Of a DNA stretch of 64,000 bases, positions 39,418-53,913 are shown in pieces. The DNA lies in contig JAKCOZ010000022.1 of the NCBI GenBank assembly GCA_022605955.1, forward strand, positions 2,604,001-2,668,000, in the 5' to 3' direction. The notes beneath the pieces are model-generated. The model saw nothing but the letters and a program-made list of their open reading frames with translations. It was not told the DNA's origin and ran no database searches. The translations under genes were made by a program, and so were the position numbers. Source of the stretch: Rallus limicola. Its lineage: Eukaryota > Chordata > Aves > Gruiformes > Rallidae. Every line of letters starts with the position of its first letter. Position 1 is the first letter of the stretch.

Positions 39418-40440
39418 ACACTGATTCATATCTGTTTACAGGTCTCACTCAGTCCTGTCGGCCTCCATTTGTGTTATCCCTCTGTACCTTCCAGTCTGCA
39501 GAACAGAGGAGGAGAGAAAATGCCAGTAGCAGAGAATCCTAGTTATTTATTTCTCAGCACAATCTTTCTCCAAGGAGCAGTAAAATCTTAGGCTAAAGAC
39601 TATTATAGCTTTCATCAAAGTTGGCGTTAGGAGCATCGTGACAATAACAGTGGATTTATTAGGTTTACACTGCATGACCTGGAATTTTCTAGAATTCAGA
39701 TACTTCATTACCAAGCAATTTGTTTTGTCACCTGGCTATCTTTCATTTCAAGGCATGCTATACAATTGAACCCAAGATCCCCATACTCCAGAATGATGTG
39801 CTATTTCTGTTGTTGCACTTGCTTTACAACAACACATTCCTAGTAGGAATCACGGAACTGATGAAAGATTGGTTTCTGTCCATTAGGAACAGCCATCACG
39901 TAATATGTATGTCACCTGCCAGAGTAATTATTTCTATGACTTTGATTTTGGCCTGATAAGACAGACTCCCTTCTTATAGACCTTCCCAAGAAAAAGATGC
40001 CAAACAGCCTGTTGGATGCCTCATGTAACCTATTTCAATGATTTAAGCAGCAATATATGGTCTTTGTGCTACCCCAAACCCATTTCCTTGTGTTGTAACT
40101 GTGGTGCAGTCAGATTTCAGAGAAACTTTGTCTTTTCCCCATCCACTCACACTACAACAATCCCCTTGCCCACCAACCCTTACAAAATTCCAGGCAACAT
40201 CCCTGCTTCCAGCCTATTTCATTCTCTCCACCACTACAGGAGTATTACAATGACATGTAGCAGCTTTGGTGTACAGCAAGAGTTCAGCTCTGAAACATCA
40301 CAACTCCTTTAAGTTCAAGAGGTATCCCACAGTGAAATGCCACAGTGCTAAATCACACAGTTCAAGTCAGAATGAAAAGTAACAGGCTTCTCTAAATCAT
40401 ACAATAGAAGTCAGTTAAATTCAGACACAGGTCAGTGGGG

Positions 40441-40480
40441 AAAAAAATAAAAAAAAATAAAAAAAAAAAAGAGAAAAAAA
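40441..40480. repeat. A-rich tract
   Basis: About 40 bases of nearly pure A with two T and two G interruptions. It separates ordinary AT-rich DNA from a GC-richer segment to the right. No retrogene ending at this tract can be recognised. Confidence 0.9.
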
Positions 40481-43400
40481 TGTCTTTATGAGTAAGTCCT
40501 CCTGAGCCAGCTCTGATCTCCCAGCCCAGGGCATGGGGGCAGTGAAGCAGTAACTGGAGGGTGCCTGGCTTACCCAGCTCTGGAGCAGACCCCTGGGTCA
40601 CACAGTGTGCCTCCAGGTACTCAGCTCCTGGGGATGGCATCAGAATGATGCCAACTCTGGGATTGCCTGTGGGTTGTTTTCTACAGCTCCTGCATGAACA
40701 TACCACAGCACAAAGCTTTTCAAGGCACTCTGTTCTGTTCTGACCCATATATATGTGAACATGAGTATACCAAGTACACTTTGAGAAATTCCCTCCCACT
40801 AAACAGGCAAATTTTGAGTGACTCAAACTTGGGACAAAGCTCTGCTCAGCCTGCCTGATAAACTACCTTGCCAGGAAAAAATTTCTTCAAGCTATTTTAT
40901 TTTTATATGCTTTCTTCATTTCATTGTGTGTTTTCTTTTATTTATAGGTTTTTCTTGATGAAAGATGAGTAGCAAATATATTTTCCCATTTTATGTCATA
41001 AATATTTTAGTAATATGGGTGTATATATCAATAACATAGAATATAAGAGAAGCTGTCTTTGGTTTATTTATTAGCGTTACCAATGCTTTAAGAATCCATA
41101 TTCAGAATGTGATTACAGGTTGATTGTTTTCCTCATCATCTGCAGTGACATTGACTCTATACTCAAGTTAAATCTTATTCATACTTGTGTCACAGGCTGA
41201 TTTATTTATGATGTATCAATTTACAGACACAGAAGAGCACTGCATGCAAAGTTAAACAAAAATGCCCAGAAAGTTAAAAGTGGTTGTACTGAAAATGACA
41301 ACATAAGTACAGGGCAGAAAAGTCAAGGAGAAACACTGTGAAGTAAAGTAGGGGAAAAAAATACAAACAAATAAAGATCAGCTGAGCAGAATACTGTACT
41401 GCAAAGTTTGCATCAGTCACCTTGAAAGGAAGTCTTTAGGTGAGCTGGCTCCATAGAAAGATGCCATAAGCTGAGCAGACTCAGAAATGCAAATTCACAT
41501 AGACTCCTGAGACGATGATTAAGAATTACCAACACATCAGCTATAGTTGAAGGTACAAGATTATTCAATGATGATCTTAGTTTTGCAAGTAATTTCTAGG
41601 ACCTAAATTAAAGAGTATGGAGAAACCCATGTAATTTTAAAATCTGAAAGTGGGAGCAGCTGACGCCATTTCACTTCAATTTGTATCTGCAACTGAAATA
41701 GGATTCAGGAATATTTCATTCACTAGATGCACATGGATACGGGCCACTCAGAATTTGGATCTGGAACTTATCTACTCCTGCATAGACTTGGCATGTCATC
41801 TTGATCAACATCTTTCTGAATTCGGTAGGATTAAGAGATTTCTGGTGTCTCCAAAGAACAATGCCCTGGCTGTTATGAGACTCAATTTAAATTGAAAATA
41901 ATGTGAAAATAACTTCCCTAATTACAGTGTCATTGTGCAGATAAATTTCTTAAAACTGTAGCAGCTGAAATGCTGTGATGATAATTACCAGATATAGATT
42001 AGCTGTTCATAGGCTTCTGAATATAATCTGCAGGTTCTGTTTTGATCTTCAGCCCTTTTTCTTCATTAAGGGTTTCATCTGTGAACCTTAAAGTTTTCTC
42101 ACTCACTCCAAGGTGAATATGGAGTAACTCTAGGAAGGTTACAAATTTGAAGCCAAGCTAAATTTTAGAGATTCTTTCAGAAAGTTTAGCTCTGAAATGA
42201 CAAATCTAACCCTACATGCTGAAAACTGCATGGGCTTTCAGGTTTTCTTTCAGAGTCCTTAATAACAAAAATCTGATGAGGATAAAACAACAATTCCCAG
42301 GTTGCTGTGGATAGATTTTCTCTAAGCACTAAAAAAGTACTTGACTACATGGACCAGCAGTCCATATTCCTTGTCAAAGATCCCTGGGTGCAATCCTAGG
42401 CATGCCCATTTACTGTACTGAAACCACAGAACCTGTCAACAAAGAGTAAGTGATGACACAGTAGAAGAGTAGAACAAAACTATTTCATTAGATAAGCTAT
42501 TTCAATTTTGTCTTCAGATAAATTCAGCCAAGCATTAATTGTCATGATACATTAACAATTTCCCCACTTTTATTTCAGAGATATTAAAATTAAAAGTCCA
42601 TTTTGGTAATACACTTGATAATAATTACTGACATCAAACTGCACTGAAAAAACTCTCAGAACTATTCAAAGGATGTACTCCACGGTTCAGACCCATCAGA
42701 GTTGATGCAAATCTTTCCAGTGAGTCAGATACTGACTAGTCAAGCTAGATGTACATGAAACATGATTTATTCTTGCTCCATTCACATCTTTCAATAGGCT
42801 TTATCTGTTCTCTTAGTCATATAAGCCAATGTACTAATTAGGATAAATCAGAAAATGTTCTACTAAAAATATGTTATTTCCACTGTGCTGGATACACCGT
42901 AAATATTTGCTTACTAGCAGTAAAAAAACATTGCCACTTTTAGTTTCAATTTCAAATGACAGCATACTACAATATCCAAATAGTATCTGACATCACAGAT
43001 CTCTCTTTATTTACACATTTTCTGTAGTGTGTCAGAAGACATACATTTTGCATGTAATATATAACACACAAATCTATATCAGCTGTGAGCTCATTCTCTC
43101 TGCTTATTATGAAATCAAGTTTAAGGTCATCTTACACACCTCTGTTTTATCTTACACAAACTAATAAATACTGACTAGGCAGAAAAAATGTCATCAACTC
43201 TTCTCAGAGCACTGTTCTGAGGTTTTGCCTGTCACCATTACAAAGAGGAACAGGGAGTTTGAGGCCAAAGGGAAAAAAAAAATCATGTGGTAGCATTGCC
43301 GAGCATCACATGCTTTTCAGCATAGCACCTTAATCCCTTCTTGCTTACAAGCAGTCTGGCTCCCTGCCCACTTGAGCATCATTTTGTTCCATGTGGTCAC

Positions 43401-44944
43401 CTAAATCATTTGAGCTGGGATGTTTCTGAACAGCAACAAACCATAAAAGTGTATTCTGGGAATCCTGAGATGCAGTAGTTACCCTGCCTCTGCTACACTG
43501 ACCTATCTCACCAATTACTTTAGCACATTAATACCTACTGCTGTCACTCTGCTGATAGAGCAGCATGATCAAGGTACCATCTCATATGCAGGTTGCTAGT
43601 GCAACAGAGACAGGTATTCCTTCTTCCAGTCTCCCATCAATAGAAATCTCTCATTACTAATCAATCAGCCAGCTCAGCCTAACATAACTCCACCCCCTCT
43701 TGAAGTCATTTCTAACAGGATCCTTCATCAGTAGCTATCATAGTCAAATGCAGATTTTCGCTGCTATTCACCCTGCAGCCATGGAGAACATTTCCACAAT
43801 TCAGCCATTATTTGCTCTCAGTATGGGTTTTTTCCTTTTTAAAAACCAGAATATAAGTTTTCCTCATTTCTGAATTAAGGCTGCCACTAGCATTGCCAAT
43901 CCTGTGACCCATGATGTTTCCCCCTGAAGATTTCCATATCAGCCATGCGTTCAAATCTGTATCTACCCATCCATTTTCATGGCACTTGTTCACTGCTCAG
44001 GGGAAAAGTTATTTTTGTTTTTCATTTGACTGATGTTGCAATGTTCAGGATGAGAAAACATGATTTGAACCAATTATACAGTGGACAAGGATTCTCTCAG
44101 TTACATGTTTCCTGAATGCAAAAGAATAGCAATATTCATACACCATAAAAATGAGCTGTGTCTCTACCACCAGCAGCTGAAATCTACCCAAGGGTTATAT
44201 AGGACATGCAGCACCTCAAAAACCATCTTGGGTGATATAATCTCAAGGGCACTCATCCTTTACAAAATATCAAGTGTTCCTTGCATCACAATCCAATCAG
44301 AATCTGAAGACAGAAAATGAAAAGAAACCTCAACACCAGAAATCCTAAATGTGAAGAATTTAATTTGAAAAACTGTTTGATGAGGGGGTGTTTGTTTCAA
44401 AATTTAAGAGATCATTAATTTGAAAATCATCAATTTTGATATGGTCAGTATTTCTCCCTAAGACTTAATGAATTAAAGGTCTTTAGCCTGGAAATATCTC
44501 CACAAGACAGGCAAGGCTGAGAATCACATATTTCTCTTACTACTTTATGTCATACCCTGTCTTCATGGACTCTGAAGGCAATGTACCACTTTTCTTTAAG
44601 AACTGCTTTGCTATTAAACAGTACTTTGCTGGCTGCAGTGGAGCACTCTGCTACTTTGAGTCCATCAGGTAAGCTACACATGCTTTTCAGGAATGCATAC
44701 TTGAACAACAGCAACATACCAAATCCTTTTTTTACTGGTTTAAAAATATCCATATAAAGAATGATTTTTCAAAGCTGAGACAAGTATTGAAAAAAAATAA
44801 CAACTAAATGGAATCAATTAACTCTCCAACTCAGTCTCAGCAAACAAACTTATACAATTCCAGGTATTTCCATCTTGACAAAAGCAACATAGCCCCTCTT
44901 ACATGAGCTCACTGAGATGGGAAAGGCAGAAAGGAACACTTTGC

Positions 44945-44960
44945 TTTTTTTTTTTTTTTT
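44945..44960. repeat. Poly-T run (16)
   Basis: Sixteen uninterrupted T, the longest homopolymer I noticed in the window. Confidence 0.92.
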
Positions 44961-45367
44961 CTTTTGTATGATGTCTTCACAGCAGTTTACAACATAGAAT
45001 GAAAAGTACTTTGCAGATGGGGAGACTGAGATGGAGAACATCTGACTGGCAAAGCCCAGGGTCCCATAACAAGGCACAACAAGAGCTGTAACATTGCAGT
45101 TCTACTGCTCACACCTTTCTACTTTCAGATCCAGGTTTGTCTAACTGGATTCTGAAGGAATAAAGTTCATAAGCCAGCAAGAGACACACAAAAAATGTGT
45201 TTCCCCTTTGAAGCTACAGGAGTCTTTTAGATCACTGTTACTATTAAACAGAATAGACACGTTATTAATGGTTTCATCCTTATTTTGATCACTATACCAT
45301 AATGTTATACATAAAAAGTACACAAGAATAAAATATACATTAAAATGTATGAAGATCCTGAACAATT

Positions 45368-45415
45368 AAAACCACCACAAACAGTACTAAAACCAACCCC
45401 ACCAAAACTCCAACC
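45368..45415. repeat. A/C-rich low-complexity tract
   Basis: About 48 bases dominated by AAAACC and CCACC-like units with only two G or so. Confidence 0.75.
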
Positions 45416-47789
45416 ATGAAAACAGAGCATTAAAATGCAGGTCTCACCATTTGATCCACCCTACTTGAGTGCAGGCTGCTGCCACACAGACATACTCAAC
45501 CTGCTGTATTCTGGACTCTCCACACTTCCCATGAAAGGTGAGAGATCATTGACTGGAGGAAATCCAGACATGTCTCATATTAAGAGGAGATTCAACACAT
45601 CTAGAGACTGGGTGGGCTTTTTAATGGCCTTTTGAATGTCTCCTCCTTGACCAAAACTCTGACCTTAATGAAGCTGGGAACAAACAAATGCAGAGCTCAG
45701 CAGGAGAAGCCCCACTGTATGATTCCAGTGGGGCTACAATTCTTGGAAAATGGGTAAAAATAGGGATCATGGAAAGACCGCCTGCTACCCAGCTGCTTAA
45801 ATTTTTGAAACACCATTAAACAAGCCTTTGGCATTCAAATGAAATTTCAGGTCTTTAAGGAAAGCAGCAGGAAAGGCAAACACAGACATACACCATCTCT
45901 GCTGGAACACCTACAGACGACTGTTTAGGAGACTTCTGAACATTTCTGCAGGGGAGGATGACTCAAGGAAATGTATTGCTCAAATAGTCTTTTGTCTTTC
46001 TTAACAGGCTGTTACTGCATACAGCAATATCAACCAACAGCTGTGATTATATCACTTAATGCATGTGTCCATAACCAAGCAGATCTTAGCATTTACTATT
46101 CATTTCTTTTAATGTAGGACTCACTGAAAGATGACTGTTTTTTACATCTGATAATGCCCCTTAGTCTGCACGTAGAATAAGAACATGGATTACTCAAATC
46201 CTCAGTGTCTTTCTTTTTCTCTTCTACAGTGAAAAGTTGTTGCAACGTCAGAAATATTTGGCCTCAAGGCTATCTTCACAGAAGGGCTGTTGTTTAGTTT
46301 GTGCTTATGTAACAGTAACTGCCTCGGTACCAGACATTTCCAGTAGATCAGCAACCTGCAAGTATTTAAGACCCCTTAGGAGTCTGCCCATCAGCTCAAC
46401 TTGCCTGGAAAAGCTTTTCATTTTTATCTTTATTACATAAATATGCCTAACCTAGTTAAGAGACTATTTCTTTTATTTCTCTTGACCCTTTCTATGTGTC
46501 TCTGCTTTTAAAATAAGTCAACAGGCTAAAGATGCTTTAAAAAGCAGACTTGCTCAGCAGAGTAATGCTAGAGGGCACATAGATTTTCAAAAGACCTCAA
46601 CAAGCATCCACCTTGGAGACTAAGTTTTCAAAATTTTACCATTCTGATGCATACATAAAAACACTAGCTTTAAAGCCAGGATTGACTAATATCAGAATCT
46701 AATCTGATCTCTTATAAGGAATGTGTTGTAAAATTTCAGCAAGTAATTTCTGCCTCAACCCTGCAACTTTCCTTTTCATCACTTTATAGCCTTAGTTTAC
46801 ATGCAGCATGTGATAAAATCCACTCCTATCCTTAAATGAATCAGTTCAATAGTGAATTTCCCTCCCTGCTAAATACCAAAAGATTTTCTATAATATTTAG
46901 CTTTCAGTGGTCATCACTGAACCTTTACCCTGTATTTGACTATGGAAGAAACACAATCTGGAGTAGGCAAACAACATTAAAATCATAATGTTCATCCCAG
47001 AACAAACCTCTGTAATTTACATCTGAAATTCAGGGTCCTACTCAGAGTTTTACTAAATTCTAGAAATAAAACAATTGAGGGAAAATAGGGATTTTTTTCT
47101 TTTATACCATCTGACTTTTGGTCTCTTGGTCATAAATAGCTGTTATAAAAATGCTGTGCTGTACTGACAGAAACAACAACTTTATTGCAAACATATGGTA
47201 TAATTACACTGTGAAACTCAGAGCCATGTGGAGAACTAAAGTAAAACACTAAAGCAGAGAAGAGACTAAATACCTCTACAGGTAAACACAGCAAGTAGCA
47301 GGGACAGTGTGAAGTAGCTCAGGAACTTCCTTGGCAGCTTTCTGCTGGTAGCACGGGGATGGCCACACTGGACATGCCTATTCTTCTTAACAAGCACTCG
47401 GTGCTGGCCCTTCACAGTGCTGGACCAACATTTGCTGTGAGACCTTTGTATGATGAGACAGACAGATCCTGGGGCAAGGCACCAAGATTTGACCTAATGG
47501 ACTGACTTCAGTGAACCTTGGATAATATCATTGCCTCTAAGCTAAAAGAAAAATGTTTCTTCCTTCCTAATACATTAATATAATTCTAAATACTTAAATT
47601 AGTAACTGTTATTAACAACAGCATATCTCAATATTATCATGTGAGCTCCCATCTCAAAAGATGAGCTGAATAAAGGACAACCTGATAGTACTCATAATCT
47701 TTAGGCAGATGCAGCTTGTTAAGCAAAACCATCTGCAGCAATCTGCTCCAATGGGTTCTTCTGCTTATTAAAAATATTTTTGAAAACAG

Positions 47790-47837
47790 TTCCACAGAGA
47801 TTAAAAAAAACACTTCCACAGAGATAAGGAAAAAACA
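47790..47837. repeat. 24-base tandem duplication (two copies)
   Basis: TTCCACAGAGATT at 47790-47802 recurs as TTCCACAGAGATA at 47814-47826, each followed by an A-rich run. The period is 24 bases. Confidence 0.85.
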
Positions 47838-50800
47838 AAGGCCAGATAGCATTAATGATCCCCCTTTGTTTCCCAAAACATTTGTTCCTTATAAACATAA
47901 TGCAGCTTAATGTGTAAAAACGACAACAGTCCAAGTAATGCCAAGACCACTTCCCAATCAGCGCGACCAATATTAGCTCCTTCACTCCACTGTGCTCCCT
48001 TCCCTACCTGTTTTCTCTTGATTTCTACAGAGATTAGAGTCTTCTGTAATTACAGCCCGTGCTTTACTTCTCTGTTTGGGCAGCACCTATCATAACAGGG
48101 TATCTAATATCTTCTGTGAAGTGCAGCACAGGTGCAAGTAAGAAATTTTGCCGAAGTAAAAATAACGAGCTATTAGCCCACACTCTGTACACTTCCAATT
48201 CAGTGTCCTAGATGAATGCCAGACTTCTTCCTATGCAGAGATCTGAAATATGCTTAAACATAAGGAGAAAATCCTAAAACACGTACTACCTAAAAATTAC
48301 AGGTAGCACAGCTGAAGCAGCCCTTTCAACAGTGTAAAGAGATGGAGAAATCAACATAGTGTTATCTCACATATTGAGTTATCACATTCCCATCTTGATT
48401 CACAGTCTATTGTAATGATTGGTTTCTTTCTGCTTTGCATAAGTAATACCTCTACCTGAGAATTATCCTCACCCTGGTAATGAAGAGCAGTCTAAACACA
48501 AACCGGAGTCCCTGAAGAACTCCCAAGATGCTTACATTGAAAACTCTGACCTCCACATCCCTATCAAAGTACATAAGGCAGAAAATTAAGTAGGGAGTTA
48601 AGATACTAACAGCTTAACACTTAAAGGTAAGATAATAAACTCCAAGGGACTTGAAAATGTGCATTCTTACCTATGAAATATGGTACTTCCAAGCAAGCCC
48701 TAGTGTAACACTGGTAAAGAAGACACAGGTCTTTAACATTTCCTCAAACTGTTTATAGTAGGAGACCAGTTTCATTTTAAGCAAGTGAAGAAAGAACAGA
48801 GGTTGACACTACCACAGAACTCATTCAAGACTTATTTAACTTTATTCAAGGGGGTCCAAACTGCATGATCAAGGAACAAGCAATGTTCTGGTTAGGGAAC
48901 CAAAATCTCCATGAGTTGGTAATGAGGGATGATACTCATCATCAGCAAGAGCTTTCACAATAACTGCTTTAAAGCATCTGGGAAAAAAAAAATAAATCAG
49001 CTTAATTTCTCAGTGCTGGCAAGTGAACGTAAGCATTACCAGGCCAGCAGGGTGGTATATCTTCCTTTAATACTGTGTTCATATTTGTCAAACGACAGGT
49101 CCAAGTTTCCTCCAGATGACAAAACCTTGGCAAAAATCAATAAGAAACTCCTAAATAAAAGAATCTGAGCACATAGTACCATTTTTTAATAATTGCATCA
49201 TTTCATCAAGACACAGGCAGACTGATAGAAGATCTATACATCAGAATTTATACATGCCAGAACAGTTTTGATAGTTTTTGAGACATTTTGCCAATGGAGC
49301 ATTTGAAACTGGAGCTGCAAAATGTTTTGAGAGTTTACCCATCTATGTCATTCCTTATTGACAAGCTAATGATTATATTTTTGCCATAAACCTCTCTAAG
49401 CTACTACATAGTATCAGCCAGCATGATGAAAAAGTCACATTAGTTGATGCAGTTTGCAGCTAAAATATATAAATAATAATAAATATTATCTAAACAAACA
49501 AAAAAAATATAATAAGCCACATGCTTACAAAATCCCTAAATACCCTTCTCTTTCTTTCTTGGTCTAGGTTTGCCCACCACATCAGCTTTTATTATGAAGG
49601 TTTTCAGGAGTTTTGCCCAATGGATGGATTATTCTACACTTGTAACCCATTAATCTGCTTTTGCATGTGTTGGGTTTTTCTATTTTTTTCTTTTTTAAGT
49701 AAGGGCATTTCAACACTGTGCTGAGACTACATTGCTGCCAAGAGAATGCTCAGAGAAGAAAAATGAGAGTCATAAATCCATTCAAAAGTATTTAGCCATT
49801 GTTTATAAGAAAGAAAACCCCAAACAACTGTTTTCTACAGCAATGAAATACTGACAGGTGTTTGTGTTATTGGAGTTCAGTTTCATACTGGGGTTCTGGT
49901 GAACCCACACACAAAGAGTAGAATTTAGTTATAAAAGGCATTTTCTACCACTGTAATTATATCCTTTTTTAAGGACCTCTGTTTACAGAATGGCACAACA
50001 TGACACCTCTGAACTAAACCCTGCCAGATAAAAGCTGCTGCATGCGTGTGGCCTTATTCAAACTTTTGCTTTATTTAAACATTAAATGAAGCAGCAGTCT
50101 TTTTTTTTTTAATATTGATCCAGGCAGCCAGTTACACTATATGAACAGAATAACTGTTTCACTCAAATAAGAGTGAAATTGGTTTGCCATCAAATCAGGG
50201 GGATTAATGAATATGCCAAAGTTTATCAGCAGACAGTTCAGGTGCAGAATCAGGAAAATTGGCTGTGGCAAATACTGTGCCTCATTCTCCTCTCTACAAA
50301 TTGTATCTCATCATGGTAATAGTAGAAATTAAACTGCTGACGACATTTTGTCACAAGATTTAGCTGCTGTAGTCATCCCAAAACACAAAGGTCAAATCTC
50401 CCTTGGAGCCAAACTTTTAGAAGCTAATTGGAGGTTTTTTTCCATCAAACAGTAGCCAATTAATGGACACTTCTACTTTTCACTGGCTGTCAGAGACACA
50501 GCTCTTGGATGTTTTCTTCTTGTTAATATTATGAATGAGAACTCTTTTTTTTTTTTTAAGGGAGCAGGAAAATAGAAATAGAAACCATACAGCTCAGAAG
50601 GAGGTATTGTAGAAAGGGCCATAAGAAAAACAGATTTTCTACAAATCAAATCATGGTGCAGGAGCTATAAGGTGATGTTGTTGCATTAACATGTAAATAT
50701 TAAGCTTAGCTAGAAAAAACAGCCCAGCTGCTTGCTGGCAATGTTAAAGAGATGCCTCAACCCCCAGGACAGCTATAACCTGAGACATGTGGGTTACAGC

Positions 50801-53340
50801 ATAAGCTGCCTGCTATTTCAGCATCCCACCAGCCAGCAGGTAGGGACAATGAAAGCAGTACCTGGAACACCTGCACACCTTGAGGCAATGGATATTTTTA
50901 GCGTACAATGCGCAACTGTCACTTCAGTTTACGAAGCCAGGCACAAGACCATAAGTCAAACTGTGCTTGAGTAGCACTGTGCACTTCAAGAGACCAGTGC
51001 TAAATCTGAACCACAGATCTAGAGCTGGGTGACAGGGGAGTAGCTGGGCAAGATCATCAAAACAAAGAGAACATTTACATCTTTTACATGCGAAGTAACA
51101 GATACTTCTTTCCCTGAGCCCTATTCCCAAACACGAGATCTGCTATAACCATAAAACAACCTGCACAGATATCCCCCACATACTCTGGTACTCCATACAC
51201 TCTAGATGAAGTTTGCTCACTCTAAAAATCATTAATGTATGATGCACCTTGACACACTAATCCATTACTAGCAATGCAATTTCATTGGCATAGACAAATA
51301 ACCTACATATAGTAATTTACTTCTGGAGCGGTGCAGGGAATTTTCACAACCTCAATTTATCAAGACATATCCCAGAAAATGCACGCAAGTGTCACTGGGC
51401 ATGATGGACAGGTTATAAATACACTTCCATGCATTAATGGCCCTGTACCATCTCATCACTGCTTTTCAGAAGCAGTCTTGTTCTCTTTCCATGGAGAAAT
51501 ATTTCGCCTAAGTAAACTGCAGTGACTAGCTGAGAAAATCGTTCTGAACAACTGACCACCCATTATTAAGTACATCTTACTTCCATATTAAATTCAAAAA
51601 GGGAGTCTAAAACAAGACTTATCCCAGTGATTAGGTTTTCTTCATCATTAAAGGCTTCTTTGAACTCACAGGATGGCAGAACAACCACAACGGCAAAGAA
51701 GAAAATTGAGATGAATCTCATGATACCCAACATCATAACTCTTCAGAGATTTACAGCCACATCACACCAACTTCCCTTGCCAGGTTGTCCTCTTTTGACA
51801 ACATGATATCTTACTTGAGGAATTCCTTGATTTTTTTCCAAGAGTTGAACCAGATCTTTCAGCCTCTTAGGGATGAAGGTACTGGCTGGTGAAATCCAAA
51901 ACATATAGTTTGGAACAAAAAGAAGAGAAATAATTTACTCAATTAATGAGTCTTTCTTTCCAGAGACAAAAATAAATATACCAGAAGCAACATGAAATAA
52001 CTAAGAATTAAAAAAAATTAAAAGTGTTCTAAAGATATAATGGGCAAAATATTTTATTCCAAGGCCATAGTCCATCAGTTTTCACTTTGATTTATTTATG
52101 CAACACCATTTTGGGGTATGATAAAATTATAGAGTCTTTTGAAATTTGTCAAATTTGTCATGTCAACAGATGGGCTGTAAGAACAGAAGCTCCGAACTGG
52201 GATTAAGGATGATTTGATCTTGAATGATTCCATCTAACTGCTAGTTACAGCTAAAACAGCTAGATATAAACTTAGATTGTTATCCATCTATTATAAATCA
52301 TTCTGTTCGTGATGCTGCTTGTTCAGAAAAACTACATATATCTCTACTTGTAAATTTTCCTCCGCTGTTCTGATTCTTTAAAACAATTATGCTGAACATC
52401 AGGTAGGGGAATTAATTAATACTGGCTGACCAGAAAAATGGATGCCTTCCTCTCTTGCCATTTCAGCCATCATATTGAGTTATGTTGCTTAAATCTAATC
52501 ATAGCATGCTACCTTGTACCGTGCTGTTATACTTGATGTAATAAATCACTAAATCCTGTTAGAATCAATCTATGCCCAGCTGCAGTATTGTGATCGTACC
52601 CCACTGGTTTGTATCATGTTTCAGAGATCCAGCAACAAACACACTGCAGCAGAGTGCTCCATTTCATGAGTGTTGGAATTGCATTTAACAGCATGGGTTC
52701 AGGTGATCAAGACTTCGCTTTGTATTTTTAGGATGAAGAATACCTGGGACTGAGGTCCTTGAGTGGTCCAGAAAAAGTAGGTGGTATTTGGGTAGAATGA
52801 GTGACTTTGGGACCCTCATTGGCTCTCATGTTTTTGAAATCTATAGCTAAATTTAGCCAAAGATAATATTCACATACATTCATGTATCCAATCCCCCCGA
52901 GAAAATCATATTCTTAACAGTGCATGAACCAGTTCATGGCTGCAAGCAGACACACACGAAGAAAAAGTTTCCTATACAGTGTGCCATTAATCTGTATCCC
53001 TGACACATGCTTTTTCTTGAATAGCACTGTATAGGCTACCATGTCCCTATTTGTTTTTACAGCATGCTTCTGTTGACAATCAAGTGTCATGTGTGCACAT
53101 GCACAAATGGTGTTTTGAGGCTAGAAATTTCCAAGTACTAGAATGACCTAGACAAGTTGTTTGCCTTAAAATCCTAGCAGTAGACTTCAACCACTGAGTA
53201 AAAGGTGGATATTAGATATCTTTCTAAAAATAATGTGCACTCTCCCTGCACAAAGAGGAATTTGTATCTCACGCTCAGCGAGTTGCTTAGATCATTAAGC
53301 AAACCTAAACAAAAAAATCACACATCATTTTGGACTGAAG

Positions 53341-53404
53341 CATAAACAAAACAGAAAACAAAACAGAAAACAAAACCAGAAAAACAGCATACACACACAC
53401 ACAC
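53341..53404. repeat. Compound repeat: 12-base AACAAAACAGAA units then AC dinucleotides
   Basis: Three units of about twelve bases (AACAAAACAGAA type) at roughly 53344-53380 are followed by an AC dinucleotide run at 53391-53404. Confidence 0.88.
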
Positions 53405-53850
53405 CCTAGTCTGTGACCACATCTTCTATAAATAAACTCCAAAACAAGCAAGGTAATAAAACTGTCATAGCTGGCATCAGGGATTACTGATAAGAAAAAT
53501 GACTCAAATGCTAATCTGTTACAGAACTTCATTAATTAGATCTTCAACTTGTAGAGCACAATTTTCTGGAAATACTCTGCAGATATGTACAGTAATTTAC
53601 ACAAAGACTGCCTGTCATTATCCATTTGTTTGGCTCATAATTTTCTTCTCAGCTGTGCCTTATTCACCCATTCACTACTACAATAATTTCCAAATATGAA
53701 TCTACTGTAGCTTTGAAAGACAATTTGCACACCTTGAGGTACAGAGACACTGCAAACTATATTGTCAATACAAATCAACTGTATCACATGTCAAATAAAG
53801 GGAAAAAAACCTAAGCCTAGGCTTTCTGAAGCCTGACATTGACAATCTTT

Positions 53851-53913
53851 AAAAAAACCCCACAAACTCAAACACCTAACAAAACAAAACACAACCACAC
53901 ACAAACAAAAACC
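53851..53913. repeat. A/C-rich low-complexity tract
   Basis: More than 60 bases of A and C with only a few T. The longest of the recurrent A/C tracts in the window. Confidence 0.85.

Larger units (their letters stand above)
33641..44940. other. Unannotated AT-rich DNA
   Basis: No gene, RNA or interspersed repeat is recognised across 11 kb. It holds a 12-T run (33643-33654), an A/C-rich tract (34131-34165), an AT dinucleotide run (35778-35789), two perfect hairpins (37639-37677 and 39397-39417) and an A-rich tract (40441-40480). A GC-richer segment at about 40500-40700 and a 119-codon plus-strand frame at 35349-35708 resemble nothing I know. Other frames of 60-105 codons are unremarkable. Confidence 0.6.
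44941..53385. other. Unannotated DNA with one splice-like open segment
   Basis: No gene is recognised. Simple sequence includes a 16-T run (44945-44960), an A/C-rich tract (45368-45415), T runs at 50100-50110 and 50545-50557, and a 24-base tandem duplication at 47790-47837. A pyrimidine tract ending in CTACAG at 46229 precedes a 69-codon open frame (to 46437) with no recognisable relatives. Remaining frames are short and unremarkable. Confidence 0.55.

Noticed and set aside
40441..40480. Poly-A tail of a processed retrogene
   Set aside because: No recognisable mRNA-derived sequence ends at the tract and no target-site duplication was seen.
40392..40826. 144-codon minus-strand frame
   Set aside because: Its C-terminal part is translated poly-T (Phe-rich) from the A-rich tract at 40441-40480. 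The rest matches nothing known.
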